Counted from the stretch's first letter, positions 17,738 to 27,478 are shown. The stretch is DNA of 64,000 nt from Pseudanabaena sp. FACHB-2040 (GCF_014696715.1 NZ_JACJQO010000011.1:82651-146650), one strand, 5' to 3'. Translations and numbers: made by a program. Notes: a model not told the origin generated them from the sequence alone.

Positions 17738-19768
17738 ATGCGACTGCGAACCTTAATTCTTCTTATCTCCCTGGTCGTCTTGGTGGGCTTCCTGGGATAT
17801 CGGCTAGAGCTGACGCTGCCGACTGGGCCACCAGATCTGGCGTCTACCTATACACCGATGACGCAGCCACCGCCTCGGGGCGTTGGCTCCTACGATGTGC
17901 TGGGGCATACGGTGAGTCAGGCAGAAGCGGCTCAACTGCTACAAACCGAGGAAGGGCGGCAGCAGCTGTCACCAGAACAGGGCGCAGTTGAGATTACGGA
18001 AGATCTGCTGGCCCTGGGGCGAGAATCTTTCTACCACGAGACCTTTGGTAATGAGGTGCTCTTTACCGATGTGATTGGAATCTTGGACGGTCCTTTGGGG
18101 CTGCCCAAGCTGACTAAAGCGATTTTGGCGCTGAAGGGGCAGCCTACCAATAACCTGCAGGTAACGCTGGATGAGGCGGTGACTTTGGGCGATCGCAACT
18201 TCCCAGCGGGCACTGTGATCAACACGGGGCTAGACGTGCCCAAGGGCTCTGTCTTTCCGCTGGGCCTGGTGACTCATGTGAAGAACGTTCGGCCCCAGGT
18301 GGGCGTTACCTGCGCTCTCTGTCATGCCACAGTAAACCAGGAGACGGGGCGAATTATCGAAGGGGCAACTAATACTGACGTCAACCTGGGAATGTTGCTG
18401 GCCCTGGCTCCAAACTCGGCAGCGCTGTTTCGTCAAACAGATGTAAATCCGACCGAGATTCCTTCTGGTGAGCACACCTACTTAACTGCTGAGGGAGAGA
18501 CCGCAAACCTTCCCAATGCCGAGCAGGTGGAAAAGGCAGTAGACGGAGCGCTGCTGTCGTGGCCGCCGGGTAATTTTGTCTCCAACGGCGACCTGAAGAA
18601 CAACTCGGCCCAGGTGCCCTCCTCTTACACCCATGAAGCATTTCCCTACGCCTGGAGCGGAGTGGCTTCTATCGGCTGGTTTCATGGTCTGACCACCCTA
18701 AATAATGCTGTCTTTGGCCTCAATGCCGACCCGACTACTACGGCAGATGCCGCCCCCGAGGTGCTGGGCATCGACAAAGAGATTTATCTAGGCACGATGC
18801 TGCAAAATGCACCTACTGACCATTTCCGTCTACCGGAAGGGGCGCGACCCTCAGAGTTTTTTGAATCTGTTGATCCCACTCCGGGTTCCCCGGGTATCAA
18901 CTGGACAATTAAAATGCCGGAGTACCCAAAGGGCACGCTATTTATGCAAAACGGCCTGATGGCGGCTACGCCAGGGCACTTAGTTGCAGAGCAGCTCAAT
19001 GGGATGTCGGCCTGGCAAAACACGCTGGCTCCGCCGCCAAATGAAGCCGTTACCGATGTGGCGTCAGTTCAGCGAGGGGCGAAGATCTTCGACAACGCCA
19101 ACTGCGCTACCTGCCACAGCGGTCGCTACTTCACTAACCATAGAGTGATTGCCCAGCGCGAAGTGAAAACCCAGCCGGTACGGGCTCCTGCCTCTAAGGA
19201 CTTCGCTGAGGCGTTTGTGCCGCCCGACACCTACGCGCCCAACGTGCCGGTGCCGCTTCCAGCAGACCCGATGGTGCTGTCGGTGCCCACCGATATCACG
19301 CCTGAAGAAGACATCAAGCTGGCCTACGCCCAGAGCGATCCGGCAGGAGGCTATAAGGTGATGAAGCTGATTGGGGTGTATCTCCATGCGCCTTACCTAC
19401 ATGATGGCGGCGTGGCAGCTAGCGCCACGGCCCTCAAACAGGAGGAAGACGGCTGGTACAGCGTGGCCGACCCAACCCAGATCGGCATGGTAGGTACCTT
19501 CATGCGCCACATTAAGCCCGATCCGGGTGCAAGCCTGCGGATGCTGGTAGACCGCAACCTGCGTCAGCCGATGGTAGAGGCCAACCGGGCCAATCCCGAT
19601 CTGCAGCGGGCCAATGTCAGCGGTCAGGGTCACGAATATTGGGTAGACCAAAAAGCCGGGTTTGATCCTCAAGACCAGACAGATCTAGTTAACTTCCTGC
19701 TGTCTTTGGACGATGACCCGGTGGCATTGCCGCCCTCGGTGACGACGGAGGTGGCTGCTGCCCGCTGA
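17738..19768 (+). CDS. Secreted/anchored di-heme cytochrome c
   Basis: A 676-residue protein from the ATG at 17738, which has GGAGAAA just upstream; the in-frame extension to 17630 lacks one. An N-terminal hydrophobic segment (residues 4-20) acts as signal or anchor. There are two heme c sites: CALCH at 192-196 and CATCH at 456-460, so two covalent hemes in the periplasm or lumen. The C-terminal half (YLHAPYLHDGGVAASATAL and the following DLVNFLLSL) resembles di-heme peroxidase/MauG-like cytochrome regions; that assignment is tentative. It precedes a PQQ-type dehydrogenase lipoprotein by 81 bases and might accept its electrons. Confidence 0.8.
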   Translation: MRLRTLILLISLVVLVGFLGYRLELTLPTGPPDLASTYTPMTQPPPRGVGSYDVLGHTVSQAEAAQLLQTEEGRQQLSPEQGAVEITEDLLALGRESFYHETFGNEVLFTDVIGILDGPLGLPKLTKAILALKGQPTNNLQVTLDEAVTLGDRNFPAGTVINTGLDVPKGSVFPLGLVTHVKNVRPQVGVTCALCHATVNQETGRIIEGATNTDVNLGMLLALAPNSAALFRQTDVNPTEIPSGEHTYLTAEGETANLPNAEQVEKAVDGALLSWPPGNFVSNGDLKNNSAQVPSSYTHEAFPYAWSGVASIGWFHGLTTLNNAVFGLNADPTTTADAAPEVLGIDKEIYLGTMLQNAPTDHFRLPEGARPSEFFESVDPTPGSPGINWTIKMPEYPKGTLFMQNGLMAATPGHLVAEQLNGMSAWQNTLAPPPNEAVTDVASVQRGAKIFDNANCATCHSGRYFTNHRVIAQREVKTQPVRAPASKDFAEAFVPPDTYAPNVPVPLPADPMVLSVPTDITPEEDIKLAYAQSDPAGGYKVMKLIGVYLHAPYLHDGGVAASATALKQEEDGWYSVADPTQIGMVGTFMRHIKPDPGASLRMLVDRNLRQPMVEANRANPDLQRANVSGQGHEYWVDQKAGFDPQDQTDLVNFLLSLDDDPVALPPSVTTEVAAAR

Positions 19769-19849
19769 CCTATATTTTCTGCACAATAGCAATCATGAGG
19801 TGGGTGAGTAGCTAAAGGCCCTAGACAGTCAAGTAAAAGGTTTAGTCCT

Positions 19850-21109
19850 ATGAACCAAATTTCGACTCAAAACAGCCGACTGAAGCGGCACACTGCCCTG
19901 TTGCTGAGGGGGATGGTTGCGAGTGCGATCGCACTCGCCGCCTGTCAACCCACGACACCTACCCCAACTCAGCCCGAGCAAACGCCCGAACCTCAGACCA
20001 CTGCCCCCGAACAGGTTCAGCAAGTCTCAACGACCAACGCTACCTGTGAGTTGGTGGAGCAGGGCTTTGGCCCCACCGGGCAGGTCGATATTCGGGTTGA
20101 AGAAGTTGCTTCGGGGCTAGAAGTGCCCTGGGGCATCGATTTTTTGCCCAATAGCGACATGCTGGTGACGGAGCGAGCCGGACGGGTGCGCCTAGTGCGC
20201 CAGGGCCAGCTGCAGCCAAACCCAGTCGCCACTATTGAGGCCACAGATGTTGGAGAAGGGGGGCTGCTGGGCATCGCCGTTCACCCCGACTTTGCCAGCA
20301 ACCGCTGGTTTTACGTTTACTACACGGCCAACCGCGACGGCTCTCGCACTAATCTGGTAGAGCGCTGGCAGCTTTCGGAGGATGGACTGAGCGCAACTCG
20401 CGATCGCACCATCCTGGGCGATATTCCCGTTGCCCAATTTCACAACGGCGGACGCATCCGCTTTGGCCCCGACGGCATGCTCTACATCGGCACGGGCGAT
20501 GCCCGCGACCCCGATATCTCCCAAGACCAAAACAGCCTAGCGGGCAAAATTCTGCGCGTTACCCCCGAAGGTGAAGTGCCCGCAGACAACCCCTTCCCCG
20601 GCAACCCAGTGTTTATCTCCGGCATTCGCAATACCCAAGGCTTTGACTGGATCGATGCTTCCACCTTGTGGGTAACCGACCACGGTCCCAGCGGCGAATT
20701 GGGCCGCAGCGGCCACGACAAAGCTAGCGTTGCCCGCGCCGGAGACAACCTGGGCTGGCCCACCACATACCGCTGCGAGTCAGAACCTGGCCTGGTGACG
20801 CCCTCTATCGTCTGGCAGCAGGCCCTGCCCCCTGGCGGTTCCGTAATCTATACCGGTACTGCTATCCCTGAATGGCAAGACAGCCTCATCATTGCCACCC
20901 TGCGCTCGGAGCACCTGCAGCGAGTTGCCTTCGACCCCCAAAATCCGGGTCAGGTGCAGAGCCACGAGGTCTATCTCCAGGGCGAGTATGGCCGCCTCAG
21001 GGATGCCGTGATGGGGCCAGACGGCGAACTCTATATCACCACCAGCAACTGCGACGGACGCGGCGGTTGTCCCAGCGAGCAAGACAAAATTCTGCGGGTT
21101 ACCCGCTAA
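19850..21109 (+). CDS. PQQ-dependent sugar (glucose/sorbosone) dehydrogenase-like lipoprotein
   Basis: A 419-residue six-bladed beta-propeller of the soluble aldose sugar dehydrogenase (GSDH) family. The lipobox ALAAC puts the lipidated residue at Cys32, followed by a Pro/Thr-rich linker to about residue 65. Family motifs are LEVPWGIDFLP, GEGGLLGIAVHPDF, FHNGGRIRFGPDGMLYIGTGDA and the C-terminal LRDAVMGPDGELYITTSN. The family oxidises aldoses using PQQ; whether this host makes or imports PQQ is not shown here. It lies directly after the di-heme cytochrome c, a plausible electron acceptor. Confidence 0.87.
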   Translation: MNQISTQNSRLKRHTALLLRGMVASAIALAACQPTTPTPTQPEQTPEPQTTAPEQVQQVSTTNATCELVEQGFGPTGQVDIRVEEVASGLEVPWGIDFLPNSDMLVTERAGRVRLVRQGQLQPNPVATIEATDVGEGGLLGIAVHPDFASNRWFYVYYTANRDGSRTNLVERWQLSEDGLSATRDRTILGDIPVAQFHNGGRIRFGPDGMLYIGTGDARDPDISQDQNSLAGKILRVTPEGEVPADNPFPGNPVFISGIRNTQGFDWIDASTLWVTDHGPSGELGRSGHDKASVARAGDNLGWPTTYRCESEPGLVTPSIVWQQALPPGGSVIYTGTAIPEWQDSLIIATLRSEHLQRVAFDPQNPGQVQSHEVYLQGEYGRLRDAVMGPDGELYITTSNCDGRGGCPSEQDKILRVTR

Positions 21110-21194
21110 TCAAAAGGAGTAAACCCCCGCTTGTCATTTTCAGGTCACATTTAATCTTCACGATAAAAGTGGCGGAAACCCCAAGAAAACTAAC

Positions 21195-21926
21195 GTGGTT
21201 CCTCTTCATGACAACAATCCGACCAAAATCACGCCCTGGGTTAACTATGGGCTGATTGTCGCCAATGTTTTGGTCTTTATCTATGAGCTGATGTTGCCGT
21301 CTGACCAGCTGCAGAGTCTATTTCAGAACTTTGCCATCGTACCCAGTCAGCTTACTGAGGCCTTTCAAAGCGGCGACCCAACCCAAATCACTGCTCAGTC
21401 ACTGACCCTGATTACCTCCCAGTTTCTCCACGGCGGTTTTTTGCATCTGGGCGGCAACATGCTGTTCCTCTGGGTGTTTGGTAACAACATTGAAGAAAAG
21501 CTGGGCCGAGTTCCCTACCTCTTTTTTTACCTGGCCTGTGGAGCGCTGGCAGGGCTGGCCCAGTGGTTTTTCTCCATGCAGTCCAGCATTCCTACGGTGG
21601 GGGCGAGTGGTGCGATCGCAGGTGTTCTCGGAGCCTACATTCTGCGCTTTCCCAAGGCCCGCATTCTCACCCTGATACCCCTGGGAATTTTCCTGACCAC
21701 CTTCCGCATTCCCGCCGTATTTTTCCTGGGATTTTGGTTTTTTCAGCAGGCGTTCTACGGTGTGGCCAGCCTGCAAGCCACCACGAGCATCGAGACTGGC
21801 GGCATTGCCTACTGGGCCCATGCCGGAGGCTTTCTCGTAGGCCTGGCCTTGGGTCCGCCCCTAGGCCTGTTTTCATCCAAAGGCGATGCGATTGAAGGCT
21901 CGCGTCCCAATCGGCGGATTCGATAG
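21195..21926 (+). CDS. Rhomboid family intramembrane serine protease
   Basis: A 243-residue membrane protease with six or seven hydrophobic segments. The catalytic Ser138 lies in [13 protein letters not shown] and His209 in [11 protein letters not shown]. The [20 protein letters not shown] segment supplies the oxyanion-side His/Asn residues typical of rhomboids. It begins with GTG at 21195; the next in-frame Met would cut into the first membrane segment. Substrates are unknown. It sits between the PQQ dehydrogenase and SOD lipoprotein genes. Confidence 0.92.
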   Translation: MVPLHDNNPTKITPWVNYGLIVANVLVFIYELMLPSDQLQSLFQNFAIVPSQLTEAFQSGDPTQITAQSLTLITSQFLHGGFLHLGGNMLFLWVFGNNIEEKLGRVPYLFFYLACGALAGLAQWFFSMQSSIPTVGASGAIAGVLGAYILRFPKARILTLIPLGIFLTTFRIPAVFFLGFWFFQQAFYGVASLQATTSIETGGIAYWAHAGGFLVGLALGPPLGLFSSKGDAIEGSRPNRRIR

Positions 21927-22020
21927 TCGTTTGCTGCTCCACCTCTGGCCTTCCTTTGACAAGCCAATTTCTATCCCTTTTCCAAAGGTTGAGGGTTTAT
22001 CGTTTTTGAGGTTGAAATTA

Positions 22021-22803
22021 ATGAAGTTTTTGAAGCGTCAGCTCAAGTACGTACTCTCGGGCATGGCAGCCCTACTGCTATTGGTGGCCTGCCAAGGCGT
22101 ACCCCAAGCCCAAACTCCTGCCGGACAACCCCAGGCCCAACAGGCCCAGGCTGAGACCTCACCTGTTGCTTATGTAGACCGCGAACTAGCGACCCCCGCT
22201 GAACTGCCGCCCCTACCCTACGACTACGGTGCCCTAGAAGCCGCAATCGATGCCGAAACCATGCGGCTGCACCACGACCGGCACCACGCCGCCTACGTAA
22301 ACAACCTGAATGAAGCCTTACAAGACTACCCAGACCTGCAGGGCCGCAGCGTTGAGTCTCTGCTGCGCGATCTAGACAACCTGCCCGACGATATCCAGAC
22401 GACGGTGCGTAATAACGGGGGTGGTCACCTCAATCACACCATCTTCTGGCAAATCATGAGCCCCGATGGCGGCGGCGAACCCACTGGCGAAATCGCCCAA
22501 GCCATCGAACAAACCTTTGGTGACTTCAGCAGCTTCCAGGAGCAGTTTAACGAAGCAGGCGGTGATCAGTTCGGTAGCGGTTGGGTATGGCTAGTGCGCA
22601 ACGGCCAGGGTAGTCTAGAAATCACCAGCACCGCCAATCAAGACAGCCCCATCATGGACGGCCAGTACCCAATCATGGGCAACGACGTGTGGGAACACGC
22701 CTACTACCTGCGCTACCAGAACCAGCGGGCTCAGTACCTAGAGAACTGGTGGAACGTCGTCAACTGGCCGGAGGTGGAGCGGCGGTTTCAGGCTGCTTCT
22801 TAG
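22021..22803 (+). CDS. Superoxide dismutase, Mn-type, predicted lipoprotein
   Basis: A 260-residue enzyme dismutating superoxide, predicted to be anchored outside the cytoplasm. The ATG at 22021 begins a lipoprotein signal (LLLLVAC, Cys24) followed by a Gln/Ala/Pro linker. The Fe/Mn-SOD fold then starts at [12 protein letters not shown]. Metal ligands are in [19 protein letters not shown], and the Asp and His of [17 protein letters not shown] and TANQDSPIM favour Mn over Fe. The upstream in-frame extension is rejected because it overlaps the rhomboid gene and precedes the signal peptide. Confidence 0.9.
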   Translation: MKFLKRQLKYVLSGMAALLLLVACQGVPQAQTPAGQPQAQQAQAETSPVAYVDRELATPAELPPLPYDYGALEAAIDAETMRLHHDRHHAAYVNNLNEALQDYPDLQGRSVESLLRDLDNLPDDIQTTVRNNGGGHLNHTIFWQIMSPDGGGEPTGEIAQAIEQTFGDFSSFQEQFNEAGGDQFGSGWVWLVRNGQGSLEITSTANQDSPIMDGQYPIMGNDVWEHAYYLRYQNQRAQYLENWWNVVNWPEVERRFQAAS

Positions 22804-22870
22804 GGAAATGAGAGGTAGATGAGTGGGCGGGTGGAGGAGTGAGGGGGTGGAGCAGCATTTAATAAAGCCT

Positions 22871-22960
22871 CCCCATCTCCCCTACCTTCCCCATCTCCCC
22901 TACCTTCCCCATCTCCCCTACCTTCCCCATCTCCCCTACCTTCCCCATCTCCCCTACCTT
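22871..22960. repeat. Five tandem 18-bp pyrimidine-rich repeats
   Basis: CCCCATCTCCCCTACCTT occurs five times in a row without mismatch, followed by a diverged pyrimidine tract. A purine-rich, partly complementary tract lies at about 22807-22852. It lies in the leader of the flavoprotein gene at 23018. Confidence 0.95.
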
Positions 22961-23017
22961 CCCCCTACTCATCCACTCTTCTACCTCCACCCCTACCCCC
23001 TAGCAAGGAGAACAGCG

Positions 23018-24355
23018 ATGAGACGCCTGTTAATGCACAGCCCGATCGCAGTAGCCTTACTGTGGATCTTGGCTTACCTGCTGATTACCCTGCTGCCCTT
23101 GGTGGTGATGGTGCTGCACCCAGCTCCATCGGGGCGAGGCTTTTGGGTTGAGTTTTCGGTGGCGCTGGGCTTTATTGCTTTGGCGCTGATGGCGCTGCAG
23201 TTTGTGCTGACTGCTCGGGTGAACCGGATTGAGTCATCCTACGGCATTGACATCTTGCTCCAGTTCCACCGCTACACCTCGATTGTGGCCTTTCTCATGG
23301 TGCTGGTGCATCCTGCCATTCTGTTCATCACGCAGCCTGAGACGCTTCAGCTTTTAAACTTTCCCCAGGCTCCACTGCGAGCGCAGATGGCGGTGCTGGC
23401 GACGCTTGCTTTTCTGGCGATGGTGATCACTACGATTTGGCGTAAGCAGCTCAAAATTCCCTACGAACCTTGGCGGGCTAGCCACACCATCTTGGCTGTG
23501 CTAGCGGTGGGATTGGGCTTTGGCCACGGGTTGGGAGTGGGGAACTACTTGGGCTATTTCTGGAAGGCGGTGTTGTGGTCTGGCTTTATGCTGGGGGCGC
23601 TCTGGCTGATTCTCTACGTGCGCCTGATCAAGCCGTGGATGATGACTAAGCGCCCCTACTTGGTGGAGGAGGTGATTCCCCAGCGAGGAGATGTTTGGAC
23701 GCTGGCCTTGCGGCCCTACGGCCACAATGGGTTTACCTTTAATCCGGGTCAGTTCGCCTGGTTGACGCTCAATATTACCCCTTTGAGTATGCGAGAGCAT
23801 CCGTTCTCTATGTCCTCTAATGGGGACCATCCGGAGCGGATTGAGTTTGGCATTAAGGCTATTGGCGACTTTACTGAACGCATTAAGGACATTGAGCCGG
23901 GTACTCGCGCCTACCTTGATGGCCCCTATGGCGTGTTTACGACCGAGCTCTATTGGGATACTGCCGGGTTTGTGCTAATTGCGGGCGGTGTTGGCATTAC
24001 GCCCATTTTCAGCATCCTCAAAACAGCAGCAGAGCGGAAAGATGACCGCCCCTTCCTGCTGATCTATGGCAGTAAGTCTTGGGATGATGTGACCTACCGG
24101 GAAGAGTTGGAGGAACTGAAGGAGAAGCTGGATCTAGAAATTGTCCATGTGATCCGCAAGGCTGAGGACGATTGGGCGGGCGAAACGGGCTATGTCGATA
24201 AGGATGTGTTGGAGAAGTACATTCCTCGCCACCGAGGCAGCCGACAGTACTTTATTTGCGCCGCTCCCGTGATGATGGACTCTGTCGAACGGGCCTTGTT
24301 TGATTTAGGGGTTCCGGTTACACATGTGCATATGGAGCACTTTAACCTGGCGTAG
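23018..24355 (+). CDS. Ferric reductase-like transmembrane flavocytochrome (FAD/NAD-binding)
   Basis: A 445-residue protein. The N-terminal ferric-reductase-like domain (about 1-210) has six hydrophobic segments with candidate heme-binding His residues at FHRYTSIVAF, VHPAIL, SHTIL and FGHGLG. It is followed by an FAD-binding FNR-type barrel (FNPGQFAWL, REHPFSMSS) and a NAD(P) domain (LIAGGVGITPIFSIL, and the C-terminal FICAAPVMMDSVERALFDLG). It would move electrons from cytoplasmic NAD(P)H across the membrane to heme and then to metal or oxygen. ATG 23018 follows AAGGAG at the proper spacing; the longer frame upstream only translates the 18-bp repeats. It starts an apparent three-gene operon. 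Confidence 0.88.
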   Translation: MRRLLMHSPIAVALLWILAYLLITLLPLVVMVLHPAPSGRGFWVEFSVALGFIALALMALQFVLTARVNRIESSYGIDILLQFHRYTSIVAFLMVLVHPAILFITQPETLQLLNFPQAPLRAQMAVLATLAFLAMVITTIWRKQLKIPYEPWRASHTILAVLAVGLGFGHGLGVGNYLGYFWKAVLWSGFMLGALWLILYVRLIKPWMMTKRPYLVEEVIPQRGDVWTLALRPYGHNGFTFNPGQFAWLTLNITPLSMREHPFSMSSNGDHPERIEFGIKAIGDFTERIKDIEPGTRAYLDGPYGVFTTELYWDTAGFVLIAGGVGITPIFSILKTAAERKDDRPFLLIYGSKSWDDVTYREELEELKEKLDLEIVHVIRKAEDDWAGETGYVDKDVLEKYIPRHRGSRQYFICAAPVMMDSVERALFDLGVPVTHVHMEHFNLA

Positions 24356-24363
24356 GAGGATGT

Positions 24364-24519
24364 ATGCGGTACAGCATTATGCTGCAGTTGGTAACGCTGA
24401 CAACGTTGTTTTTGTTGGGGGCAGCAGCAGTGTTTGCCTGGGTGCAAAATCGCCCGACCACGGCTGAGAGCAGTGATGATACGCTATCTCACTCCTTAAC
24501 TGCTGTGCTCCTGGCATGA
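24364..24519 (+). CDS. 51-residue single-span membrane miniprotein
   Basis: It begins MRYSIMLQLVTLTTLFLLGA, one hydrophobic helix at about residues 6-27, followed by a short hydrophilic tail. AGGAGG lies just before the ATG. The gene starts 8 bases after the flavocytochrome stop, and its TGA overlaps the next gene's ATG in ATGA (24516-24519), a classic translational-coupling arrangement. Function is unknown; the position suggests a small accessory subunit of the ferric-reductase-like protein or of the following membrane protein. No family is recognised. Confidence 0.75.
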   Translation: MRYSIMLQLVTLTTLFLLGAAAVFAWVQNRPTTAESSDDTLSHSLTAVLLA

Positions 24520-25961
24520 TCACAATTGAGCGTCGTCCCCAAGTTGTCCAAACCCGGCCCGTGAAGCGGCGGGTAGGAAACTGGCGCGATCGCATTCTGG
24601 CTGTTCTAGCCCTGGTCAATCTGGGACTGGTTGCTTTTGATGCAACTTACCTCAAGTTTCGCAATTTTTACCGGCAGGAATTGCCTGGGCTGGCGCAGCT
24701 CTACGACCCAGTCAAGGGCATTCGGCCCCATGCGGCGGCGGTACGCTACGAGGAACTGGTGGCGGCGCTGCAAAATCAGCTGGTGGCAACGGGCGTGAAC
24801 TCGCCAGAGGTAGCGCAGCGGCTGGCAGACTTGCGATCGCACAGCACCCAATTTCTCATTGACAATCCTCTGGTAGCGACCGATCAGGGCAATATCGCTG
24901 AAAAGATTAAGGCCGAGATCCGTCAGCGTACGGGCACAGCAACCACCCCGGCAGGCTTTGCTCGCTTTTGGAGCCAAGCTTATCTAGCCCAGACCAACTG
25001 GCCAGGAGAACTGGCCTTTTGGAATGAGCAGATTAACCCCCGAGTGCAGACGGCCTATTTTCGCGACAGCAACCGCTGGGGGCTGCCGGTCAACTATTTT
25101 TGGTTGCTGGACTGGCCCTTTATTTTGATCTTTCTGGCTGACTTTCTGATTCGCACCCGCATCACGAGTCAGCGCAACCCCCGGCTAGACTGGCTAGAGG
25201 CAATGCTGCGGCGCTGGTATGACCTGCTGTGGCTGCTGCCTGTCTGGCGCTGGCTGCGGCTGATTCCCACCACGGTGCGGCTCTACGAGGCGCGGCTGCT
25301 AAACCTAGAGGCGGTGCGATCGCAGGTCAACCACGATGTTGCCGTCAACTTTGCCCAAGAGTTGATGGAGCTGATCGGCATCCAGGTGATCGACCAGATG
25401 CAGGCTTCAATTCGCAAAGGCGATCTGGCCGAGATGATTTTTCATCCCGAAGCACGGCGGCCTTACGTGCAGGTTAACGGGGTTAATGAGGTGCAGGCCA
25501 TTGCCAGCCGCATCGTCAATGTCGGCCTCTATGACGTAGTGCCCCAAGTGCAGAGCGACATTGAGGCGCTGCTAACCCACAGCCTGACGACCAGCCTCAG
25601 CCAAATTCCCCTCTACAGTCAGCTAAAGAACCTGCCTGGAATTGGGCACCTACCCAGCCAGTGGACTGAGCAGCTAGCCCGTGAGCTGTCACAAGCAACA
25701 TATCAAAATGTGTTGCGATCGCTCGAAGATCCCGTCGCGGCAGACATTCTCGAACGCCTCAGCACCAACTTCCGTGAAACCCTCGAAGTCGAGCTGCAAA
25801 AGCGCCATAACCTGAAGGACATACAGGACTGGCTGGTAGACATGCTGGAGGAATTTAAGATCAACTACGTTCAGCAAATCGCCGACGCCGAAATCGAGCA
25901 GCTCGTCGAAAAAACAGAGAACCTACACTACAGCGTTCGCTCCTCTCGGCGCTCGGCCTGA
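24516..25961 (+). CDS. Conserved membrane protein of unknown function
   Basis: A 481-residue protein. A hydrophobic segment at about 28-45 (ILAVLALVNLGLVAFDATYL) is followed by a soluble region to about 190 and a second hydrophobic pair near FWLLDWPFILIFLADFLI. Next comes a stretch rich in Arg and Trp (LRRWYDLLWLLPVWRWLRLI) that resembles the voltage-sensor-like helices of ion-channel relatives. A long helical soluble C terminus ends with a coiled-coil-like segment. It overlaps the 51-residue gene by ATGA, so its translation is probably coupled to it and to the flavocytochrome upstream. No catalytic motif is seen. Confidence 0.8.
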   Translation: MITIERRPQVVQTRPVKRRVGNWRDRILAVLALVNLGLVAFDATYLKFRNFYRQELPGLAQLYDPVKGIRPHAAAVRYEELVAALQNQLVATGVNSPEVAQRLADLRSHSTQFLIDNPLVATDQGNIAEKIKAEIRQRTGTATTPAGFARFWSQAYLAQTNWPGELAFWNEQINPRVQTAYFRDSNRWGLPVNYFWLLDWPFILIFLADFLIRTRITSQRNPRLDWLEAMLRRWYDLLWLLPVWRWLRLIPTTVRLYEARLLNLEAVRSQVNHDVAVNFAQELMELIGIQVIDQMQASIRKGDLAEMIFHPEARRPYVQVNGVNEVQAIASRIVNVGLYDVVPQVQSDIEALLTHSLTTSLSQIPLYSQLKNLPGIGHLPSQWTEQLARELSQATYQNVLRSLEDPVAADILERLSTNFRETLEVELQKRHNLKDIQDWLVDMLEEFKINYVQQIADAEIEQLVEKTENLHYSVRSSRRSA

Positions 25962-26027
25962 GCGGCTGTCACTCTCAGGTCACAATTAGGGTGAACACTG
26001 GAGTCAGTTTGCTTAGGTTTTCTCCGG

Positions 26028-27449
26028 ATGCATGAGAACGAAAGAGAACACAGCCTGACTGCTCAGACTGCTCTCCCCATGCCGCCCACACATTCCCACG
26101 AGGCCTATCAAGAATGGCTGCACAATCGCCTATGCGTCTTGATCGAGAACCAGGACTTTGAGGCAGCTAAAGCTCTACTTGTCCCTGTGCAGCCTGCTGA
26201 CGTAGCCGATGCGATCGAAACCCTGCCCGACAAAGCCCAGGCCATCGCCTTTCGCCTGCTGGCTAAAGATCAGGCTGTTGAGGTTTACGAACACCTGCAG
26301 CCCCGGGTGCAGTACTCGCTGATTGAAGACTTTAAACAGCCCGATGTGCAGTCTGTTGTAGATAGCATGTCGCCCGACGATCGGGCTCGATTGTTTGACG
26401 AACTGCCTGCCAAAGTCGCGCGCCAGATCGTACAGCAGCTCACCCCGGCAGAGCGCAGCGCCACAGCTCTGCTGTTGGGCTACAAGCCTGGCACCGCCGG
26501 ACGCATCATGACACCGGAATACATCTCCCTCAAAGAAGGGCAGACGGTGCAGCAAGCCTTAGAAAAAATTCGGCGAGAAGCACAACAGGCCGAAACCATT
26601 GCCTACCTGTACGTGACCGATACTGACCGACAGTTGACAGGTCTGCTCTCCCTGCGAGAGCTGGTGATGGCCCCGTCTGATCAGGTCATCGGGGCCTTGA
26701 TGATTCGCAACGTGGTATTTGCCCACACTGATACCGACCAAGAGGAAGTGGCCCGACTGATCCAGCGCTATGACTTTGTGGCCCTCCCCATAGTCGATAG
26801 TGAGCAGCGCCTGGTGGGTATTGTCACCATCGACGATGTGCTAGACGTGCTAGAGCAGGAAACCACTGAAGATATTTATGCCCTAGGCGGTGTGCAGTCA
26901 GGCGGCGACTCCTATTTCCAGTCCAACCTGTTTACCGTGGCCCGCAAGCGGGTGGCCTGGCTGATGGTGCTGCTAGTCACTAACACGATGACGACTGCGG
27001 TGATTACTAGTCAGGAGGCTGTTTTAGAGCAGGTAATTGCTTTGGCGGCATTCATTCCGCTGCTCATCGATGCGGGGGGTAATGTGGGAGCCCAATCTTC
27101 CACTGTCGTCATTCGGGGTCTCAGCACAGAAGAAACTCACATGAAGCGGGCACTCTGGGTGATCTGGCGAGAAGCGATGGCCGGAATCATTTTGGGGCTG
27201 ATGCTAGGAACTGTCGTGTTTGTCTGGGCCACCATACTGCAGGGCGATATGCTGGTAGCTTTAGCAGTGGGCATTAGTCTCTTTGCCATTTCGGCCATTG
27301 CCTCTCTAGCTGGATCAGCCTTGCCCTATGTTTTCAATTCCTTTGGCCTAGATCCAGCGCTGATGTCAGCCCCCTTTATTACCACAGCCGTAGATGTGTT
27401 GGGGGTGTTGATTTACCTCAACGTGGCTCGAATAATTTTGCAGCTTTAG
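26028..27449 (+). CDS. mgtE: Magnesium transporter MgtE
   Basis: A 473-residue Mg2+ channel/transporter of the inner membrane. The cytoplasmic N domain (about 30-150) contains LPDKAQAIAFRLL and FDELPAKVARQIVQQL. Two CBS domains (about 155-280) include GRIMTPEYISL and VGIVTIDDVLDVLEQE. Five membrane segments from about 315 carry LAAFIPLLIDAGGNVGAQSS and the pore-type Asp in FITTAVDVLGVLIYL. Length and domain order are normal. In this family the CBS/N domains sense cytoplasmic Mg2+ and gate the pore. Confidence 0.95.
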   Translation: MHENEREHSLTAQTALPMPPTHSHEAYQEWLHNRLCVLIENQDFEAAKALLVPVQPADVADAIETLPDKAQAIAFRLLAKDQAVEVYEHLQPRVQYSLIEDFKQPDVQSVVDSMSPDDRARLFDELPAKVARQIVQQLTPAERSATALLLGYKPGTAGRIMTPEYISLKEGQTVQQALEKIRREAQQAETIAYLYVTDTDRQLTGLLSLRELVMAPSDQVIGALMIRNVVFAHTDTDQEEVARLIQRYDFVALPIVDSEQRLVGIVTIDDVLDVLEQETTEDIYALGGVQSGGDSYFQSNLFTVARKRVAWLMVLLVTNTMTTAVITSQEAVLEQVIALAAFIPLLIDAGGNVGAQSSTVVIRGLSTEETHMKRALWVIWREAMAGIILGLMLGTVVFVWATILQGDMLVALAVGISLFAISAIASLAGSALPYVFNSFGLDPALMSAPFITTAVDVLGVLIYLNVARIILQL

Positions 27450-27478
27450 GAACCGCCCTATTCCTGTCGGCAATCAAC

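Noticed and set aside
22871..22960. CRISPR array
   Set aside because: Repeats are directly adjacent with no spacers and no cas genes nearby.
22823..23017. N-terminal extension of the ferric-reductase-like gene
   Set aside because: The extension is only the translation of the 18-bp repeats; a perfect ribosome-binding site and a better start exist at 23018.
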